The notes under the pieces were generated by a model, which worked only from the letters and a program-made list of their open reading frames with translations, was not told the origin of the DNA and searched no databases. Shown one piece after another: positions 60,772 to 64,000 of a stretch of DNA of 64,000 nucleotides. Location of the stretch: contig NZ_CP123923.1 in assembly GCF_030450125.1 (NCBI RefSeq), forward strand, positions 1,240,001-1,304,000, written 5' to 3'. A program made the translations under genes and the position numbers. Every line of letters starts with the position of its first letter. Within the stretch, counting starts at the first letter, position 1. This stretch comes from Streptomyces sp. WP-1. GTDB lineage: Bacteria > Actinomycetota > Actinomycetes > Streptomycetales > Streptomycetaceae.

Positions 60772-61452
60772 TCAGCTCGCCGCTGCCTCGTCCTGGGCGC
60801 CCTGGTACATCCAGGCGATGACGTCGAACACGCGCAGGACACCGATGTCCTCGCCGATCCCGGCCCGGTCGCGGAGCCGGATCAGCCGGTCACGGAACGC
60901 GTGGTCGTCCGCCCGCAGGGCCGAGGCCAGCGCCGCCCAGAAGGAGTGGTCCGTCGTCGGCCGCTCGAAGAGGCGCTTGACGCGTTCGTCGTAGACGGGG
61001 ACGAGGTGAGGACGCTTGCGCGCCAGCAGTTTGCCGGCGACGGTCGGACCGCTGCCGTCGGGCTTGTGCGGACGGCCCACGCCGGCCAAGCGCTGCCACA
61101 ACTCCCAGGCGGGCCCGCCCCTCTTCATGAGAGCGTCGCTCGCGGGGCTTTCCAGACGCGCGTCACGGGGAATCAGGGACAGCAGCCGCGTCCAGTGACC
61201 ACCCGGGTCGGTGAGCAAGTTGATCGCTCCGTGCGGCCGGGGCGAGACACCGAGCATGCTGACGGCCACCAGGTCGTCGGCGTCGAAGCGGTTCGCGACC
61301 TCCTCCGCGTCCCCGCCACCGCCCAGACGCTCGAAGTGCGCGCCGGAATAGAAGAGATCCCCTCTGGTGCGTTCTCGGGTGAAGTACTCGGCGAGCAGAC
61401 GCACGGCCTGTTCGTCGTCCCAGTAGATCGCCGGAATCTTCAGTTCCCTCAC
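60772..61452 (-). CDS. DUF6308-type protein of unknown function
   Basis: This 226-residue protein has the conserved pattern of a streptomycete family often labelled DUF6308: LKIPAIYWDDEQAVRLLAEY, FDADDLVAVSMLGVSP and KRPHLVPVYDERVKRLF. The GTG at 61452 follows GGTGGGGGG and is taken as the start; the frame stays open upstream. It converges with the biosynthetic operon, leaving 38 bp. It is not obviously part of that pathway. Function is unknown. Confidence 0.7.
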   Translation of the reverse strand: MRELKIPAIYWDDEQAVRLLAEYFTRERTRGDLFYSGAHFERLGGGGDAEEVANRFDADDLVAVSMLGVSPRPHGAINLLTDPGGHWTRLLSLIPRDARLESPASDALMKRGGPAWELWQRLAGVGRPHKPDGSGPTVAGKLLARKRPHLVPVYDERVKRLFERPTTDHSFWAALASALRADDHAFRDRLIRLRDRAGIGEDIGVLRVFDVIAWMYQGAQDEAAAS

Positions 61453-61568
61453 CGAGCCCCCCACCTGGCCCCAGAAACGATCGAGGGCACCGCTCGGGAT
61501 GCTCCCCTGCCTGCGGTCGCGCCGTCCAGCTCTCCGGAACAAGCGGTGCGGAGCCTGCCGGGAGTGGA

Positions 61569-62729
61569 TCAGTGCCCGCCGTCGGGATGCAGGAGCACCT
61601 TCATCCAGCCGTCGTCCCGGTTGTCGAAGTGTTCGTACGCCGACGCCGCCTCGTCCAGGGGGAGTTCGTGGGAGACGATGAAGCCGGGTTCGGCGCGGCC
61701 ACCGGCGATCAGGTCGCGCAGGGCGCGGTTGTAGCGCTTCACGGGTGCCTGGCCGTTGCCCATGCGTTGGCCCTTGAACCACATCATGCCGTAGTCGAAG
61801 GGAATCTTGCCCTTGGCCTCCAGCTTGCCCTGGGCCTCGGCGCCGCCCGGGTCCTCGGGGAGGAACACTCCGACCACGCCCAGGGATCCGGTGAAGCGGA
61901 CACTGTCGATGAGCCCGTTCAGCGTGAGGGCGGCGTCTTCGTGGCCTCCGGGATCGTGGGCCTGGTAGCCGACGCACTCGCAGCCGTTGTCGGCACCGAG
62001 CCCGAGCGTCGCCTCCTTGACGACCTCGGCGGGATCCTCTTCAGTCGTGTCGATCGCGATGGCGCCGATCTCTTCGGCCTTGCGCAGCCGGTCCTGCTGG
62101 TGGTCCGCCACCCACACCCTGCCGGCTCCCCTGAGGATCGCCGAGTACGCCGCCATGAGACCGACGGGCCCGGCGCCGTACACGATGGTCTGGTCTCCCG
62201 GACCGACGCCCGCCATCTCGGTGGCGTGGTAGCCCGTCGGGAAGACGTCGGCGAGCATCACGTAGTCCTTCTGCCGCTCCATCGCGTCCTCGCCCAGACG
62301 CAGGGCGTTGAAGTCGCCGTAGGGAACACGCAGGTACTCGGCCTGACCGCCCTGGTACGGCCCCATCTCGGCGAAACCGTAGGCGGCTCCGGCGAGCGCG
62401 GGTTCCGGCTGCATGGTCAGGCAGTAGTTGGTCAGGCCCTTCTCGCACTGCTTGCAGAAGCCGCAGGCGATGTTGAACGGCAGCACGACGTAGTCCCCGA
62501 CCTTCACCTTGCTGACGGCGGAGCCGATCTCCACCACCTCGCCGAGGTTCTCGTGGCCGAGGCTGCGGCCCGTCTCGAACGACGTGCGGCCTTCGTACAT
62601 GTGCAGGTCCGAACCGCAGATATTGGTGGTCGTGATCTTGACGAGAATGTCGCAGGGGTGCTCGATCCTGGCGTCCGGCACGTCCTTGACCGTCACCGTA
62701 CGCGGTCCTTCGTATACCGCGGCCTTCAT
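61569..62729 (-). CDS. Zinc-dependent alcohol dehydrogenase (formaldehyde dehydrogenase-like)
   Basis: This 386-residue medium-chain dehydrogenase resembles the glutathione-independent formaldehyde dehydrogenase group. Catalytic-zinc ligands lie in NICGSDLHMYEG and RSLGHENLGEV; structural-zinc cysteines in CGFCKQCEKGLTNYC. The NAD site is VYGAGPVGLMAAYSAIL. ATG 62729 is preceded by GGAAGGGAG. The insertion after the cysteine cluster (AGAAYGFAEMGPYQGGQAEY) is typical of this subgroup. It is probably regulated from the 184-bp gap shared with the XRE gene behind it. Confidence 0.9.
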   Translation of the reverse strand: MKAAVYEGPRTVTVKDVPDARIEHPCDILVKITTTNICGSDLHMYEGRTSFETGRSLGHENLGEVVEIGSAVSKVKVGDYVVLPFNIACGFCKQCEKGLTNYCLTMQPEPALAGAAYGFAEMGPYQGGQAEYLRVPYGDFNALRLGEDAMERQKDYVMLADVFPTGYHATEMAGVGPGDQTIVYGAGPVGLMAAYSAILRGAGRVWVADHQQDRLRKAEEIGAIAIDTTEEDPAEVVKEATLGLGADNGCECVGYQAHDPGGHEDAALTLNGLIDSVRFTGSLGVVGVFLPEDPGGAEAQGKLEAKGKIPFDYGMMWFKGQRMGNGQAPVKRYNRALRDLIAGGRAEPGFIVSHELPLDEAASAYEHFDNRDDGWMKVLLHPDGGH

Positions 62730-62913
62730 GATCACTCCCTTCCTTCCCCGGCGGTCCGACCCACCGGACGACGGACAAGCTGGCACTGCTGGTCCGTGCC
62801 GGGTCCCCCCTCGCGTTTCGGACGAAACGGGCCGGGAAGCCGGAGACCGGTCGCCTCGCACGCGCGCGGACCCCGGTGCGGGCCGTTGTCGCAGGTCGGA
62901 GGCCGTCGTACGG

Positions 62914-63735
62914 TCAGAGGTCGCTGAGGTGCGCCAGGCGCTCGGCGCTGGTGGAGTCCTGGTCGGCGTAGTAGACGACGATCAGCTGGCGGGCCTGTGG
63001 GCGGACCAACTTCTCGTAGTGGAGGTCGAGTTCGCCGACGCGTGGATGGTTCAGACGTGTGCGGCCGGTGTCGCGGCGGCGGACCTCGCGGCGGGTCCAC
63101 AGGGTGCTGAACCGTTCGCTGGCGACGGTGAGTTCGCCGATGGTCTCCAGCAGTTCCGGGTCGGCCTCGTCGAGGTTGAGCATGGCGCGCAGTCCGGAGA
63201 CGGCCTTGGCGGTCATGTCGTCCCACTGCGGGTAGAGGCCGCGCATCTCGGGTTCGAGGAAGGCGGCCCGCAGCGGGTTGTGGCCCACCGCGAAGAAGGG
63301 GCACAGCAGGACGGCCTGCCGGTTCGCCGCGACGACACGTCCGCCGGGCCCCTGGACGTAGGCGGGGGTGTGCGGCCAGCTGTCCAGGAGCGGCTGGAGA
63401 TCACCTTGGTCCGTACGGGCGCGGGCGCGGGTGCGCGGTCTGCGGGCGGGCAGGGCGGGATGAGCGAGGCGGTGCAGATAGGCGAGCGCGTCCTCGTCGA
63501 GCTGGAGCGCGCCGGCCAGGGCGGCCAGGATCCGGTCGGAGGGGTTGAGGTTGCGGCCCTGTTCCAGACGCAGGTAGTACTCGGGGCTGATACCGGCGAG
63601 CTGGGCGACCTCCTCGCGCCGCAGGCCGGGTACGCGGCGCCGTGCACCGGCGGGCAGCCCGGCCTGCTGCGGGCTGATCCGCCCGCGCCGGGCCCGCAGG
63701 AACTCGCCCAGGGTGTCGGCCGTCTCGTGTGCCAT
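62914..63735 (-). CDS. XRE-family regulator with MmyB-like ligand-binding domain
   Basis: This 273-residue regulator has the N-terminal helix-turn-helix (LRREEVAQLAGISPEYYLRL, EQGRNLNPSDRILAALAGAL) and a C-terminal PAS-like MmyB domain (YVQGPGGRVVAANRQAVLLC, later LVRPQARQLIVVYYAD). Proteins of this type typically sit beside and control a dehydrogenase or reductase gene and may bind fatty-acid-like ligands. Here the same-strand zinc dehydrogenase is the likely target. Confidence 0.9.
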   Translation of the reverse strand: MAHETADTLGEFLRARRGRISPQQAGLPAGARRRVPGLRREEVAQLAGISPEYYLRLEQGRNLNPSDRILAALAGALQLDEDALAYLHRLAHPALPARRPRTRARARTDQGDLQPLLDSWPHTPAYVQGPGGRVVAANRQAVLLCPFFAVGHNPLRAAFLEPEMRGLYPQWDDMTAKAVSGLRAMLNLDEADPELLETIGELTVASERFSTLWTRREVRRRDTGRTRLNHPRVGELDLHYEKLVRPQARQLIVVYYADQDSTSAERLAHLSDL

Positions 63736-63745
63736 GCTCTCGACG

Positions 63746-64000
63746 CTAACCGCTCAGCAGCCCGAGGCGGATCAGGCTCTCGGCGGTGGCCGTCACGGCG
63801 TCCTCGTTGGCACGCGGCACCCAGTCCAGTTCCTCGCGGGCCTTCGCGTTGGAGGCACGGCGTACGACGCCCAGCTGCGGCACCGTCTCACGCAGGGCGG
63901 GGTTCACCGTGGCCAGCAGGCGCAGCAGCCAGGCCGGGGCGGTTCCGGTCGGGGCCTTGGCGGCGGCCTCGCCCAGCCGTGCGCGCAGGGTCAGGGCGAT
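63746..64000 (-). CDS. NAD-dependent epimerase-like protein, C-terminal part only
   Basis: The minus strand is open from the window edge to a TAG at 63748-63746. It gives 84 residues: RARLGEAAAKAPTGTAPAWL, LRLLATVNPALRETVPQLGV, VRRASNAKAREELDWVPRAN, EDAVTATAESLIRLGLLSG. The segment A-S-N-x-K-A-x-x-E-L-x-W-x-P-R and the closing helix are typical of the end of extended SDR (epimerase/dehydratase) proteins. It is 10 bp upstream of the XRE gene start, hence probably in the same operon direction. Confidence 0.7.
   Translation of the reverse strand: MALTLRARLGEAAAKAPTGTAPAWLLRLLATVNPALRETVPQLGVVRRASNAKAREELDWVPRANEDAVTATAESLIRLGLLSG

Overview
This is a high-GC actinobacterial chromosome segment, almost certainly from a Streptomyces-type organism. 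The evidence is codon usage with G/C at third positions, many GTG starts, ATGA-type stop/start overlaps, rare TTA (bldA-type) codons, and family content (PucR, AraC, PLD, DUF2867, a secreted lectin, P450s). I identify about 49 protein-coding genes, two of them cut by the window ends, plus one tRNA-Pro(GGG), several decayed genes, tandem repeats, terminator hairpins and two specialised-metabolism loci.

Region by region. 1-9.3 kb: an APC permease (5' end outside), a DNA photolyase, an NAD(P)-binding/DUF2867 protein bracketed by two tandem-repeat arrays, a SNF2 helicase, a sensor-kinase remnant and an FtsX-type ABC exporter pair. 9.5-15 kb: a PucR regulator divergent from a two-gene molybdenum hydroxylase. 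15-20 kb: M24 peptidase, a sulfite-oxidase-like protein, an amidase divergent from a TetR regulator across a 29-bp-arm perfect palindrome, and an HTH/coiled-coil/receiver regulator with a TTA codon. 20-31.4 kb: a probable envelope-polymer locus on the minus strand: double-HAMP membrane sensor, PgsB, PgsC, a Tat-exported NlpC/P60 hydrolase, a GT39 membrane glycosyltransferase, secreted phospholipase D, and a secreted esterase behind its own terminator. 31.8-36.5 kb: an ATP-binding anti-sigma-like protein, then an FMN glutamate-synthase-like protein, PoxB and a PRC-barrel protein.

37-41.2 kb is a scarred, partly lower-GC accessory zone: an AraC regulator, a decayed beta-propeller-like gene, an intact secreted ricin-type lectin beside a second copy broken by two in-frame TAG stops, an N-terminal DUF721 (DciA-like) remnant, and a small secreted protein. 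41.7-45.9 kb holds a compact terpenoid cluster: a methyltransferase, a P450 with two TTA codons, and a 661-residue protein in which a methyltransferase related to the first is fused to a class I terpene synthase. A second DUF721 remnant lies just beyond it, so remnants of the same gene family flank the cluster.

46.5-52.4 kb: a small membrane protein, the tRNA, a cupin, and an inositol-type catabolic set (two Gfo/Idh/MocA dehydrogenases, an inosose-dehydratase-like isomerase) whose sugar-binding protein gene is a deletion remnant. 52.7-60.7 kb: a second, apparently single-operon cluster of eight genes: P450, acyl-CoA dehydrogenase, FemAB/GNAT-like acyltransferase, SRPBCC, class III aminotransferase, ACP, FabF-like ketosynthase and a thioester-reductase-like SDR. 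Its logic suggests a carrier-bound acyl chain released reductively and aminated. 60.8-64 kb: a DUF6308 protein, a zinc alcohol/formaldehyde dehydrogenase, a MmyB-type XRE regulator, and the end of an epimerase-like gene.
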